Assembly (NCBI GenBank): GCA_025354865.1
Contig: JANXMB010000130.1
Span: forward strand, 1-36,122
DNA: 36,122 nt
Origin: Acetobacteraceae bacterium
Lineage (GTDB): Bacteria > Pseudomonadota > Alphaproteobacteria > Acetobacterales > Acetobacteraceae
Reading direction: 5' to 3'
This document shows, in pieces, positions 25,819-33,252 of this stretch. The first letter of the stretch is position 1. The number at the start of each line of letters is the position of its first letter. The translations under genes were made by a program, and so were the position numbers. The notes under the pieces were generated by a model that was given only the letters and a program-made list of their open reading frames with translations, made no database searches and had not been told where the DNA came from.

Positions 25819-25959
25819 TCACGCCCGGATCGGGCCGCGCCAAGACGATGCCACGTTTGCCGCCAAGGCGTGCCACGACGATCCCATGTTTGCCGCCAAG
25901 GCGTGCCACGACGATCCCACGAATATCGGGCATCCCGCCCGGCGCCACGCGGTGGCCAT
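25819..25959 (-). CDS. Candidate 46-codon Trp-containing leader ORF upstream of trpB (speculative)
   Basis: The frame starts at ATG 25959 and stops at TGA 25819-25821, 43 nt before ATG 25775. It would encode [10 protein letters not shown], then two SSWHALAAN units and a third SSW, with Trp at 5, 18, 29 and 40. An AGGTG lies about 10 nt upstream. Most of it is the 33-bp tandem repeat, which is open in all three frames, so the ORF may be accidental. Four Trp codons next to trpBA is the reason to record it. I see no attenuator hairpin with a T-run before trpB. Confidence 0.2.
   Translation of the reverse strand: MATAWRRAGCPIFVGSSWHALAANMGSSWHALAANVASSWRGPIRA
25844..25920. repeat. 33-bp tandem direct repeat, about 2.3 copies, upstream of trpB
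   Basis: Unit 1 (25844-25876) and unit 2 (25877-25909) differ at two positions, and 25910-25920 starts a third copy. The core is TTTGCCGCCAAGGCGTGCCA on the plus strand. The unit length is a multiple of three, so all minus-strand frames stay open: they read [20 protein letters not shown] and [10 protein letters not shown]. It sits in the 304-nt gap between trpB and pckA. Confidence 0.9.
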
Positions 25960-26007
25960 GTTGCACCGCACACCTACTATCTTGCGGATTCAGCAGAAAT
26001 AAGGCTC

Positions 26008-26037
26008 CTACTGTGCAGTAGCAGCCGATGACGGCTG
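26008..26037. promoter_or_regulatory. Two adjacent palindromes upstream of pckA (candidate operators)
   Basis: CTACTG-TG-CAGTAG (26008-26021) and CAGCCG-ATGA-CGGCTG (26022-26037) are both perfect and lie back to back, 43-72 nt upstream of the pckA start. The position suits binding of a regulator or a leader hairpin. They lie in the divergent trpB-pckA gap; which gene they serve is unknown. Confidence 0.4.
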
Positions 26038-26079
26038 GTCTGCCCACATTGCGACGCCTACCCGCCAGGAGCCTGCCAC

Positions 26080-27708
26080 GTGACCGCTGCCGCCATTAGC
26101 TTTCATCCCAACCATAAACCGACCAAATCCCAAGCCCTGGCCGGAACCGGCGTGCGCGCCTCGCGCTCGGTTCATGCCAACCTGCTGCCCCCCGCGCTGA
26201 TCGCCGAATCGCTCCGCCGGTACGAAGGGCAATTGTCGGCCGACGGATCGCTGATGGTACGCACCGGGGAACACACCGGCCGGTCGATGAAAGATAAGTT
26301 CGTCGTGGACGAGCCGTCGGTCAGCCAGGAAATCTGGTGGGGCGAAGTCAACCAGCGCATGTCGCCGGAACGCTTTGTCGGCCTGAAATCCCGGGTGCAA
26401 GCCTACCTGCAAGGCCAGGAATTATTCACCCAGGACCTTTATGCCGGTGCCGATCCGGCGCATCGGGTGCGCGTCCGGCTGGTGACAACCCAGGCCTGGA
26501 ACGCCCTGTTCGCCCGCAACATGTTCATCCGCCCGCCGGCCGAGGACCTGCCGGGGTTCGAGCCGGATTACATCATCCTGCACGCACCCATGTTCCACAC
26601 CGACCCCGCCGTCGATGGCGTTCGGTCGGCAACCACCATCGCGCTGTCGTTCGAACAGAAATTCATCGTCATCGCCGGCAGCGAGTACGCCGGGGAGATG
26701 AAGAAATCCATCTTCACCGTGATGAACTGGCTGCTACCCGCCAAGGGCGTGCTGCCGATGCATTGCAGCGCCAATATCGGCGACAAGGGCGACGTCGCGC
26801 TGTTCTTCGGCTTGTCCGGCACCGGTAAAACCACCCTGTCCTCCGATCCGAATCGCCAGTTGATCGGCGACGACGAGCACGGCTGGGGCGAAAACGGGGT
26901 CTTCAACGTCGAAGGCGGCTGCTACGCCAAGGTCATCAACTTGTCGCGCAAGGCCGAACCCGACATCTACGCGGCTTCCAACCGCTTCGGCACGGTGCTG
27001 GAAAACGTGATGGCCGATTCGCACGGGCACATCGACCTCGACGACGGCTCGCTCACGGAAAACACCCGGTCCTGCTATCCGGTGGACTTCATCCCGCGAG
27101 TCGAAATGTCCGGCCGCGGCGGCCAGCCCAAGAACGTGTTCATGCTGACCTGCGATGCGTTCGGGGTGCTGCCGCCGATTTCCAAGCTGTCCTCCGCCCA
27201 GGCCATGTACCATTTCATGTCCGGCTACACCGCGATCGTCGCCGGCACCGTGAAGGGCCATACCGGCGACCCGACCGCGACCTTCAGCACCTGCTTCGGC
27301 CACCCCTTCATCCCCCGCCCGCCGGAAGTCTACGGCAAGCTGTTCGCCGAACTCATCGAACGCCACGGCGCCGATTGCTGGTTGGTCAACACCGGCTGGA
27401 GCGGCGGTAAATTCGGCGTCGGCAAGCGCATGAGCATCCAGCACACCCGCGCGCTGCTCACCGGGGCGATGGATGGCAGCCTGACCAAGGTGTCGTTCCG
27501 CACCGAACCCTTCTTCGGTCTGTCGATCCCCGAATATGTCCCCGGCATCCCCGACGAAGTGCTGGATCCCCGCCAGGCCTGGGCCGACAAAATCGCCTAC
27601 GACAACACCGCCCGCGACCTCGTCGCTCGGTTCGAGAAAAACTTCGCCAAATTCGAAGGCGATGTCGGCGCCGACGTCAAAGCGGTGGCCTTGCGCGCCG
27701 CAGCCTGA
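26080..27708 (+). CDS. pckA: ATP-dependent phosphoenolpyruvate carboxykinase
   Basis: PckA converts oxaloacetate and ATP to PEP, CO2 and ADP, the first step of gluconeogenesis. The 542-residue protein has the RTGEHTGRSMKDKF block, the P-loop GLSGTGKT (244-251) and the kinase-2 metal site GDDEHGWG (263-270), all typical of the ATP-dependent enzyme. The start is GTG 26080, with AGGAG at 26067-26071. Length is normal for the family. It is divergent from trpB, with two small palindromes upstream that may serve its control. Confidence 0.96.
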   Translation: MTAAAISFHPNHKPTKSQALAGTGVRASRSVHANLLPPALIAESLRRYEGQLSADGSLMVRTGEHTGRSMKDKFVVDEPSVSQEIWWGEVNQRMSPERFVGLKSRVQAYLQGQELFTQDLYAGADPAHRVRVRLVTTQAWNALFARNMFIRPPAEDLPGFEPDYIILHAPMFHTDPAVDGVRSATTIALSFEQKFIVIAGSEYAGEMKKSIFTVMNWLLPAKGVLPMHCSANIGDKGDVALFFGLSGTGKTTLSSDPNRQLIGDDEHGWGENGVFNVEGGCYAKVINLSRKAEPDIYAASNRFGTVLENVMADSHGHIDLDDGSLTENTRSCYPVDFIPRVEMSGRGGQPKNVFMLTCDAFGVLPPISKLSSAQAMYHFMSGYTAIVAGTVKGHTGDPTATFSTCFGHPFIPRPPEVYGKLFAELIERHGADCWLVNTGWSGGKFGVGKRMSIQHTRALLTGAMDGSLTKVSFRTEPFFGLSIPEYVPGIPDEVLDPRQAWADKIAYDNTARDLVARFEKNFAKFEGDVGADVKAVALRAAA

Positions 27709-27720
27709 TTGGTCCCATCC

Positions 27721-27757
27721 TGCGTCGTCCCGGTATGCCATAATCGGGTACGACGCA
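27721..27757 (+). terminator. Hairpin between pckA and the PaiB-like gene
   Basis: TGCGTCGTCCCG (27721-27732) pairs with 27745-27757 apart from one bulged T, leaving a 12-nt loop. It begins 12 nt after the pckA stop and ends just before the ribosome site of the next gene. Without a T-run it could be a weak terminator, an mRNA 3' stabiliser or an operator. Confidence 0.45.
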
Positions 27758-27771
27758 CGGAGCACCGAGTC

Positions 27772-28407
27772 ATGTACATCCCGACTGCCTTCGCCGAAGA
27801 CCGCATTGCCGTGCTGCACGCGGCCATCCGCGAAGCCGGGCTTGCCACCCTGGTGACCATGACCGCCGATGGTATGGTCGCCAGCCATCTGCCGCTGCTG
27901 CTCGATCCCGACAGCGGACCGCAGGGGACGCTGATCGGACATTTGGCCCGAGCAAATCCGCAGATACAGGCGACGGATGTCGGGGTGAAGGCGATGGTCG
28001 TGTTCCATGGGCCGGAGGGCTATATCAGCCCATCCCTGTACGCGACCAAGGCGCTGACCGAGAAGGTTGTGCCGACCTGGAACTATGTCGCTATCCACGC
28101 CTACGGCACCATCGGGTTCTTCGACGATCCCGATCGCCTGCTCGCGGTGGTGACCCGGCTGACCGAACAGCACGAAGCCCCGCGCGCCCAACCCTGGGCC
28201 GTGTCCGACGCCCCCGCCGATTTCGTTCAGGGCATGCTGCGCGCCATCGTCGGCGTGTCCATCCCAATCGATCGGATCGAAGGCAAATTCAAAATGAGCC
28301 AGAACCGCCCGGCCGCCGACCAACCGGGCATCGTCGCCGGACTGGAAGCCGAGGGTAGGGCCGAACTCGCGGCGCAGGTTGCGCGGTCCCTCGCCAACCG
28401 GGCATAA
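27772..28407 (+). CDS. paiB: PaiB-like FMN-binding protein (putative negative transcriptional regulator)
   Basis: The 211-residue protein begins MYIPTAFAEDRIAVLH and contains the split-barrel flavin fold of the PaiB family: ATLVTMTADGMVASHLPLLL, the HLARANPQ loop, FHGPEGYISPSLY and TWNYVAIHAYG, ending with IDRIEGKFKMSQNR. In Bacillus, PaiB is linked to repression of protease and sporulation genes; in most bacteria the role is unknown, and a flavin- or haem-related enzyme is equally possible. GGAG lies about 9 nt before ATG 27772. It follows pckA on the same strand. Confidence 0.88.
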   Translation: MYIPTAFAEDRIAVLHAAIREAGLATLVTMTADGMVASHLPLLLDPDSGPQGTLIGHLARANPQIQATDVGVKAMVVFHGPEGYISPSLYATKALTEKVVPTWNYVAIHAYGTIGFFDDPDRLLAVVTRLTEQHEAPRAQPWAVSDAPADFVQGMLRAIVGVSIPIDRIEGKFKMSQNRPAADQPGIVAGLEAEGRAELAAQVARSLANRA

Positions 28408-28442
28408 GCGGCGCGAACAATTCCCGGATCGCACATCCGCCC

Positions 28443-29117
28443 ATGAACTCCATCTTCCGAGGCGATGTCGCCACCGCACGCGGGCGTGCTCTGGCTTGGG
28501 TGGATTCGCTGTTCATCGATCACGCGCTGTTTCGGCTGATCTGGAGCAACTGGGCGGCGGTGAAACCCGGTTGGCTGTATCGCTGCAACCATCCGACGCC
28601 GCAGCGTCTGGCCTGGGCGGCGCGGCGATATGGGATCGCGACCGTGATCAATCTGCGCGGGGCCACGCAATCCGGGTCCTACGCACTGTCGAAGGATGCG
28701 GCGCAGACGCTGGGCATGGAGATGCACGACATCTCCCTGGAAAGCCGGGGGGCGCCGCAGAAGGATCGCATCCTGCGGCTGTTCGGCATTTATACCGCGA
28801 TGCGCGGCCCCGGATTGCTCCATTGCAAATCCGGGGCCGATCGCGCGGGGTTGGCGGCGGGGTTGTTCGTGCTGTTCGAAGGTGGCACCGCCGCCGCTGC
28901 GCTGCGTCAATTGTCGCTCCGCTTCGGGCACATCGCGCAGGCGAAGACCGGCATTTTGGATGCGTTCTTCCTGCGGTTCCAGCGGGAGGGGGAGGCTGCG
29001 GGCAAATCCTTCCTCGATTGGCTGCACGAGGATTACGACGAAATCGCCCTGAAGCGGGATTTCCATGCGAACGGGCTGGCCAGCTTCATCGACGATTGGG
29101 TGCTGGCACACGAATAG
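28443..29117 (+). CDS. Tyrosine/dual-specificity phosphatase-like protein
   Basis: The 224-residue protein contains the cysteine phosphatase signature H127-C128-x5-R134 (HCKSGADRAG), preceded by VINLRGATQSGSY, a form also seen in bacterial proteins that remove phosphate from tyrosine or from other phosphoesters. A general-acid Asp is not obvious. There is no signal peptide; the N-terminal hydrophobic stretch around 20-40 is mild, so it is probably cytoplasmic. No strong ribosome site precedes ATG 28443, and the gap to paiB is 35 nt, so read-through or coupling is likely. The substrate is unknown. Confidence 0.82.
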   Translation: MNSIFRGDVATARGRALAWVDSLFIDHALFRLIWSNWAAVKPGWLYRCNHPTPQRLAWAARRYGIATVINLRGATQSGSYALSKDAAQTLGMEMHDISLESRGAPQKDRILRLFGIYTAMRGPGLLHCKSGADRAGLAAGLFVLFEGGTAAAALRQLSLRFGHIAQAKTGILDAFFLRFQREGEAAGKSFLDWLHEDYDEIALKRDFHANGLASFIDDWVLAHE

Positions 29118-29159
29118 CAATCGCGGCAAACTGCGCCACCCAAAACGGAGGACCGTTCC

Positions 29160-29942
29160 ATGGACGATAGAATGCACACCGAGATCGAGGGATCCGTCTG
29201 CGGCCTCGACGGCTGCACGACCGATAGCGCCGCGATTCAAAATACCACTGGGGCCATGCTCGACCGGGCCGGGGATGTCGGCACCCGCATCGACATCGTG
29301 TCCGATACGATCTGCCCGTGGTGCTATATCGGCAAGCGCAACCTGGAAAGCGCGTTGGCGACGCTGGCGGCCGAGGGGCTGCATTTCACCGTCCATTGGA
29401 ATCCGTTCCAACTCAATCCCGACATGGCGAAGGAAGGCCGGGACCGTGCGGCCTATCGCGCCTGGAAATTCGGCAGCGCGGAAAAGGCCAAGGCGATCGA
29501 CGCGCGCATCCAGGACGCGGCCGAGGGCGCTGGCCTGCATTTCCGCCAGGACCTGATGACCCGCACCCCCAACACGATCGACGCGCATCGTCTGATCTGG
29601 TTCGCCGGGCAGCACGGCGTGCAGGATGCGACGATGGAGATCGTGTTCGAAGCTTATTTCGAACAAGGCAAGGACGTGGGCGACCATGCGGTGCTGGCCG
29701 ATTGCGGGGCAGCGGCCGGCATGGACCGCGACGCGATCGTGGCATTCCTGGCCAGCGACCAGGCCGACCAGGAAATGCGGGCGGCCGATCAATCCGCGCG
29801 CGAAGCCGGGGTTAGCGGGGTGCCGTCGTTCTTCCTCGATGGATATTCGGTCTTCTCTGGCGCGATGCCCCCCGAGCAGATGGCGCAAGCATTCCGACGC
29901 GGCCAGCAGGTGCTGCGCGAACAAGCCGCGAAAGCGGCGTAA
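29160..29942 (+). CDS. DsbA-family FrnE-like oxidoreductase with a Cys-bearing N-terminal extension
   Basis: The 260-residue protein has the thioredoxin-fold active site C52-P-W-C55 (SDTICPWCYIGKRN) and an inserted helical domain, with the cis-Pro loop SGVPSFFLDG near the end, as in FrnE and 2-hydroxychromene-2-carboxylate isomerase relatives. No signal peptide is seen, so it should act in the cytoplasm. The usual FrnE protein begins close to TRIDIVSD; here about 42 extra residues (MDDRMHTEIEGSVCGLDGCT...) precede it, with Cys14 and Cys19. The start is well supported by GGAGGA 7 nt before ATG 29160. It is 18 nt upstream of the sulfhydrylase-like gene, suggesting co-transcription. Confidence 0.88.
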   Translation: MDDRMHTEIEGSVCGLDGCTTDSAAIQNTTGAMLDRAGDVGTRIDIVSDTICPWCYIGKRNLESALATLAAEGLHFTVHWNPFQLNPDMAKEGRDRAAYRAWKFGSAEKAKAIDARIQDAAEGAGLHFRQDLMTRTPNTIDAHRLIWFAGQHGVQDATMEIVFEAYFEQGKDVGDHAVLADCGAAAGMDRDAIVAFLASDQADQEMRAADQSAREAGVSGVPSFFLDGYSVFSGAMPPEQMAQAFRRGQQVLREQAAKAA

Positions 29943-29960
29943 ATAACAGGAGTCCCGTCG

Positions 29961-31253
29961 ATGACATCGAAGAACCCCGAAACGCTCGCCCTGCATGCCG
30001 GCTGGCGGCGCGATCCCGCGACCAACGCCGTGGCGGTGCCGATCTACCAAACCACGTCGTTTCAGTTCGACAGCAGCGAGCATGCGGCGAACCTGTTCGG
30101 CCTGAAAGAACTCGGCAACATCTACACCCGCATCATGAACCCGACGCAGGATGTGTTCGAGCAACGGATCGCCGCGCTGGAAGGCGGGGTTGCCGCCCTC
30201 GCACTCGCCTCCGGTCAGGCCGCTTCGGCGTTTTCAGTGCAAAACCTTGCCCGCGTGGGGGACAATATCGTGTCGTCCACCGATCTTTATGGCGGCACCT
30301 GGAACCTGTTTGCGAACACGCTGAAGGATCAGGGGATCGAGGTCCGGTTCGTCGATCCGACCGACCCCGAGGCGTTTCGCCGCGCCACCGACGACAAAAC
30401 CCGCGCCTATTACGCGGAAACCTTGCCGAATCCGAAGCTCATTCCCTTCCCCATCGCGGAAGTCGCCGCCATCGGCCGTTCCTTCGGTATTCCGCTGATC
30501 ATGGACAACACCGCAGCCCCGCTGCTGGTACGCCCGTTCGATCACGGCGCGGCGGTGGTGATGTATTCGGCCACGAAATACATCGGCGGCCATGGCACCT
30601 CGATCGGCGGCGTTGTCATCGACGGCGGCAATTTCGATTGGGAAGCCCATCCCGTCCGCCAACCGTTGCTGAACCAACCCGACCCGTCCTATCACGGCGC
30701 CGTCTGGTCGCAGGCCGTCAAGCCGCTGGGTCCGATCGCCTATATCCTGAAAATGCGGGTCACCCTGCTGCGCGACCTCGGCGCCGCGATCGCTCCGTTC
30801 AATTCATTCCTGCTTCTGCAAGGAATCGAAACCCTGGCGTTGCGCATGAAGGCGCATAGCGAAAACGCACTGGCGGTGGCGAAATTCCTTGCCGGACGCA
30901 AGGATGTTTCGCGGGTCATCCACCCGTCGCAACACACCGGCGCGGCGGCGGAACGGACGGCGAAATATCTGCCGAAGGGTATGGGCGGGCTGTGCGGCTT
31001 CGAGCTTGCTGGCGGCGCCGAGGCCGGGCGGAAGTTCATCAACGCCCTAAAGATGATCTATCATGTCGCCAATATCGGAGATGCCCGCAGCTTGGCCATC
31101 CATCCCGCCAGCACCACCCATTCGCAGTTGTCGGCCGAGGAACAGGCCGCCACCGGGGTGACGCCGGGCTATGTGCGTCTGTCCGTGGGGATCGAGCATA
31201 TCGACGACATCCTGGCCGATCTGTCGCAGGCGCTCGAAGCCGCAGCGTCGTAA
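29961..31253 (+). CDS. metY: O-acetylhomoserine sulfhydrylase (aminocarboxypropyltransferase) family enzyme
   Basis: The 430-residue PLP enzyme of the Cys/Met-metabolism family makes homocysteine from O-acetylhomoserine and sulfide, in the direct sulfhydrylation route to methionine. It begins with the family pattern ETLALHAGWRRDPATNAVAV and has the Schiff-base lysine K206 in YSATKYIGGHG and D182 in IMDNTAAP. Length near 430 fits MetY rather than the shorter MetB/MetC. AGGAG precedes ATG 29961. The FrnE-like gene just upstream suggests a shared link to thiol or sulfur metabolism, which is inference. Confidence 0.92.
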   Translation: MTSKNPETLALHAGWRRDPATNAVAVPIYQTTSFQFDSSEHAANLFGLKELGNIYTRIMNPTQDVFEQRIAALEGGVAALALASGQAASAFSVQNLARVGDNIVSSTDLYGGTWNLFANTLKDQGIEVRFVDPTDPEAFRRATDDKTRAYYAETLPNPKLIPFPIAEVAAIGRSFGIPLIMDNTAAPLLVRPFDHGAAVVMYSATKYIGGHGTSIGGVVIDGGNFDWEAHPVRQPLLNQPDPSYHGAVWSQAVKPLGPIAYILKMRVTLLRDLGAAIAPFNSFLLLQGIETLALRMKAHSENALAVAKFLAGRKDVSRVIHPSQHTGAAAERTAKYLPKGMGGLCGFELAGGAEAGRKFINALKMIYHVANIGDARSLAIHPASTTHSQLSAEEQAATGVTPGYVRLSVGIEHIDDILADLSQALEAAAS

Positions 31254-31264
31254 CACCGTGCCGC

Positions 31265-31295
31265 CGCGCGTCGCCTCGGTCGTAGGCGACGCGCG
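31265..31295. terminator. Strong hairpin after the sulfhydrylase gene
   Basis: CGCGCGTCGCCT (31265-31276) pairs perfectly with 31284-31295 across a 7-nt loop, starting 11 nt after the stop codon. There is no T-run, so it may stop transcription only partly or protect the 3' end of the message. Confidence 0.55.
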
Positions 31296-31315
31296 CGGAT
31301 TATGACACACTCGGA

Positions 31316-32182
31316 ATGATACCACTTCGTTCGGGACGAGCGGCGGTGCTGACATGTCTGGCGATGGCCGGGTTTGCCAGCATGGATGCGATCGGGAAAT
31401 TCCTGGTGCGCGACTATCCCATCGTGCAGACGTTGTGGATTCGCTACATCGTTTTCACCGCCTTTGCCCTCGCAGTCGCATGGCCGCACATTTCGTTACG
31501 CAGTGCTCGGCCATGGCTACAGGCCGGTCGCGGGGTCCTCGCGTTGGTGGAAAACGGGGTGTTCGTGCTGGCGTTTGCCTTTTTGCCGCTGGCCGACACC
31601 CATGCGATCGCCGCGACGTCGCCGTTGCTCGTGGTCGCATTGTCCGTCGCATTCCTGCGCGAAAAAGCCGGCCTGCATCGCTGGCTGGCGGTGTTGGTGG
31701 CCTTCGTCGGCGTTCTGGCGATCGTGCGGCCGGGGTTTCAGACATGGTCCTGGCCGTTGGCCATCCCCCTGGTGGGTGCGCTGCTTTGGGCGGTTTACCA
31801 AATCCTGACCCGCCTCGTTGCCGGTTCGGATCGGAACGAAATCACTCTGCTGTGGACAGCGATTTCCGGTCTGATCGGGACATCGCTGCTGGTCCCCTGG
31901 TTCTGGGTTCCCCCCTCCCCCACCGCATGGCTCTTACTCGTCTGTGTCGGGCTGCTCGGCTCTGCCTCCCACTACGCATTGATTGCCGCATTGAACTTCG
32001 CCGAGGCCGGGGCAGTTCAACCTTATGCGTATACCCTGCTGCTATGGGCGACGCTGCTTGGTTTCGCGGTCTTCGGCGACCTGCCGGATGCCTGGACATT
32101 GGCTGGCGCCTCGGCCGTGGTGCTGAGCGGTCTGTACACCTGGAATCGCGATCGGTTGGACGCACGGTCGGCCGGGCGGTAA
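31316..32182 (+). CDS. EamA (DMT-superfamily) transporter
   Basis: The 288-residue membrane protein has ten predicted membrane segments arranged as two EamA repeats, with FASMDAIGKFLVRDYP at the start of the first and family features such as PLADTHAIAATSPLLVVALS. Such proteins export metabolites or amino acids, and the substrate is unknown. No clear ribosome site marks ATG 31316; the start is chosen because it leaves a complete first membrane segment. The gene follows a strong hairpin, so it may have its own promoter in 31296-31315 or be reached by read-through. Confidence 0.88.
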   Translation: MIPLRSGRAAVLTCLAMAGFASMDAIGKFLVRDYPIVQTLWIRYIVFTAFALAVAWPHISLRSARPWLQAGRGVLALVENGVFVLAFAFLPLADTHAIAATSPLLVVALSVAFLREKAGLHRWLAVLVAFVGVLAIVRPGFQTWSWPLAIPLVGALLWAVYQILTRLVAGSDRNEITLLWTAISGLIGTSLLVPWFWVPPSPTAWLLLVCVGLLGSASHYALIAALNFAEAGAVQPYAYTLLLWATLLGFAVFGDLPDAWTLAGASAVVLSGLYTWNRDRLDARSAGR

Positions 32183-32332
32183 GCTCGTCCTGATCGCATC
32201 CTGTGCGGCAATGGGGTTTCGGCTTATAAACACTGGTATGCGGGATGCACCGAGCCGTTTGTTCGACCGGACTGCGCCGATAATCGGTCGGATAGTTCCA
32301 TTCGTGCCGGCACATAGCGGGAGTTCGGGTGC

Positions 32333-32767
32333 ATGGTAGACGATAATATCCGGATCGTATTCGAACCGTTGCCGGACGCGGATTTGCAACGTTATCTCGA
32401 AGACAATGTCGTCAACCTCAGTTTTGCCAAGACCGGTCTGACGGAATGGTTCCCCGTCGGTTTCTTCCTACGCTCCGATCGCGGCGAGTGGCTGGGCGGC
32501 TGCACTGGCCATCTCTGGGGCGGTTGGTTGCAGATCCGTTGGCTCTGGGTGTCGGAAATGCTGCGCCATCGCGGCTTCGGCACCGGCCTGATGGACGCTG
32601 CCGAGGCCTATGGGCGCGAACGCGGCGCCCACGATGCGACGTTGGAAACCCATAGCTATCAGGCGCCGGATTTTTATCGCAAACGCGGATATACCGTATT
32701 CGGAACGCTGCCGGATTATCCGATCGGGCACAGTAAATTGTTTCTACGCAAAAACCTGAAGCAATAA
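32333..32767 (+). CDS. GNAT-family N-acetyltransferase
   Basis: The 144-residue protein has the GNAT acetyl-CoA-binding motif A, LWVSEMLRHRGFGTGLMDAA, with the R-x-x-G-x-G pyrophosphate loop, and motif B near APDFYRKRGYTVFG. GGGAG precedes ATG 32333. It probably acetylates a small molecule or protein N-terminus; the substrate is unknown. It meets the cupredoxin gene tail to tail with 4 nt between stop codons. The 150 nt before it hold no further gene that I can see. Confidence 0.88.
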   Translation: MVDDNIRIVFEPLPDADLQRYLEDNVVNLSFAKTGLTEWFPVGFFLRSDRGEWLGGCTGHLWGGWLQIRWLWVSEMLRHRGFGTGLMDAAEAYGRERGAHDATLETHSYQAPDFYRKRGYTVFGTLPDYPIGHSKLFLRKNLKQ

Positions 32768-32771
32768 CCGC

Positions 32772-33116
32772 TTATTCGGTCACGATCGCCTTGCCCTTCA
32801 TATGCGGATGCAGACCGCAGATATAGTCGAAGGTTCCGATTTTATCGAATTTGTAGGAGAACGAGGCGTCGGTATCCATTGTCTTCGATCGCACGCCGGT
32901 TTTGATGAAAAGCACGGTATGCGGGATATCATCGTTGTTGGTCCAAGTGACTTCGGTTCCTTTCTGTATCTTCAATTCTGCCGGAGAAAAGGCGAAATTG
33001 TCGATATGCACGGCAACTTTACCGGTTTCCCCTCGGGCGCCGAGGGGAAGCACGCCAAGCAGCAGGGTGGATAAAGCGCGGCGGGTCCAAAGATGCGGGT
33101 TCGCAACAGCAGACAT
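32772..33116 (-). CDS. Periplasmic cupredoxin (plastocyanin/azurin-like copper protein)
   Basis: The 114-residue precursor has a leader with TRR and a hydrophobic core (RRALSTLLLGVLPLGARG), so it is exported, possibly by Tat. The mature domain, about 85 residues, has the type 1 copper ligands H66 (DDIPHTV), C100, H103 and M106 (YICGLHPHMKG), the pattern of amicyanin- and pseudoazurin-like proteins. GGAGAG lies directly before ATG 33116. It is 136 nt downstream of the metallophosphoesterase gene on the same strand, and the pair lies next to the ECF sigma genes, suggesting a role in an envelope stress or electron-transfer response. Confidence 0.92.
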   Translation of the reverse strand: MSAVANPHLWTRRALSTLLLGVLPLGARGETGKVAVHIDNFAFSPAELKIQKGTEVTWTNNDDIPHTVLFIKTGVRSKTMDTDASFSYKFDKIGTFDYICGLHPHMKGKAIVTE

Positions 33117-33159
33117 TCTACTCTCCGTGTACTGAATAATTGTGTGGAAGCATGCTGTC

Positions 33160-33193
33160 GGAGTGCGATACGATCGTCGAAGTATCGCACTCC
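33160..33193. other. Perfect hairpin between the phosphoesterase and cupredoxin genes
   Basis: GGAGTGCGATAC (33160-33171) pairs perfectly with 33182-33193 across a 10-nt loop. A smaller hairpin CCATCG/CGATGG lies at 33213-33230. Both are in the 136-nt space inside the presumed two-gene unit and have no T-run on the minus strand. They could stabilise or separate the two messages. Confidence 0.5.
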
Positions 33194-33252
33194 TATATTT
33201 ACTTCTGTCGCACCATCGTAGCTGCGATGGTTGCGCTTTCGATCGTTACGAA

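Noticed and set aside
25844-25920. Possible CRISPR array
   Set aside because: The 33-bp units are contiguous with no spacers between them, so this is a plain tandem repeat.
25776-25973. Long N-terminal extension of TrpB to 480 residues
   Set aside because: The extra 66 residues come mostly from the tandem repeat and are outside the normal TrpB length; ATG 25775 or GTG 25760 is preferred.
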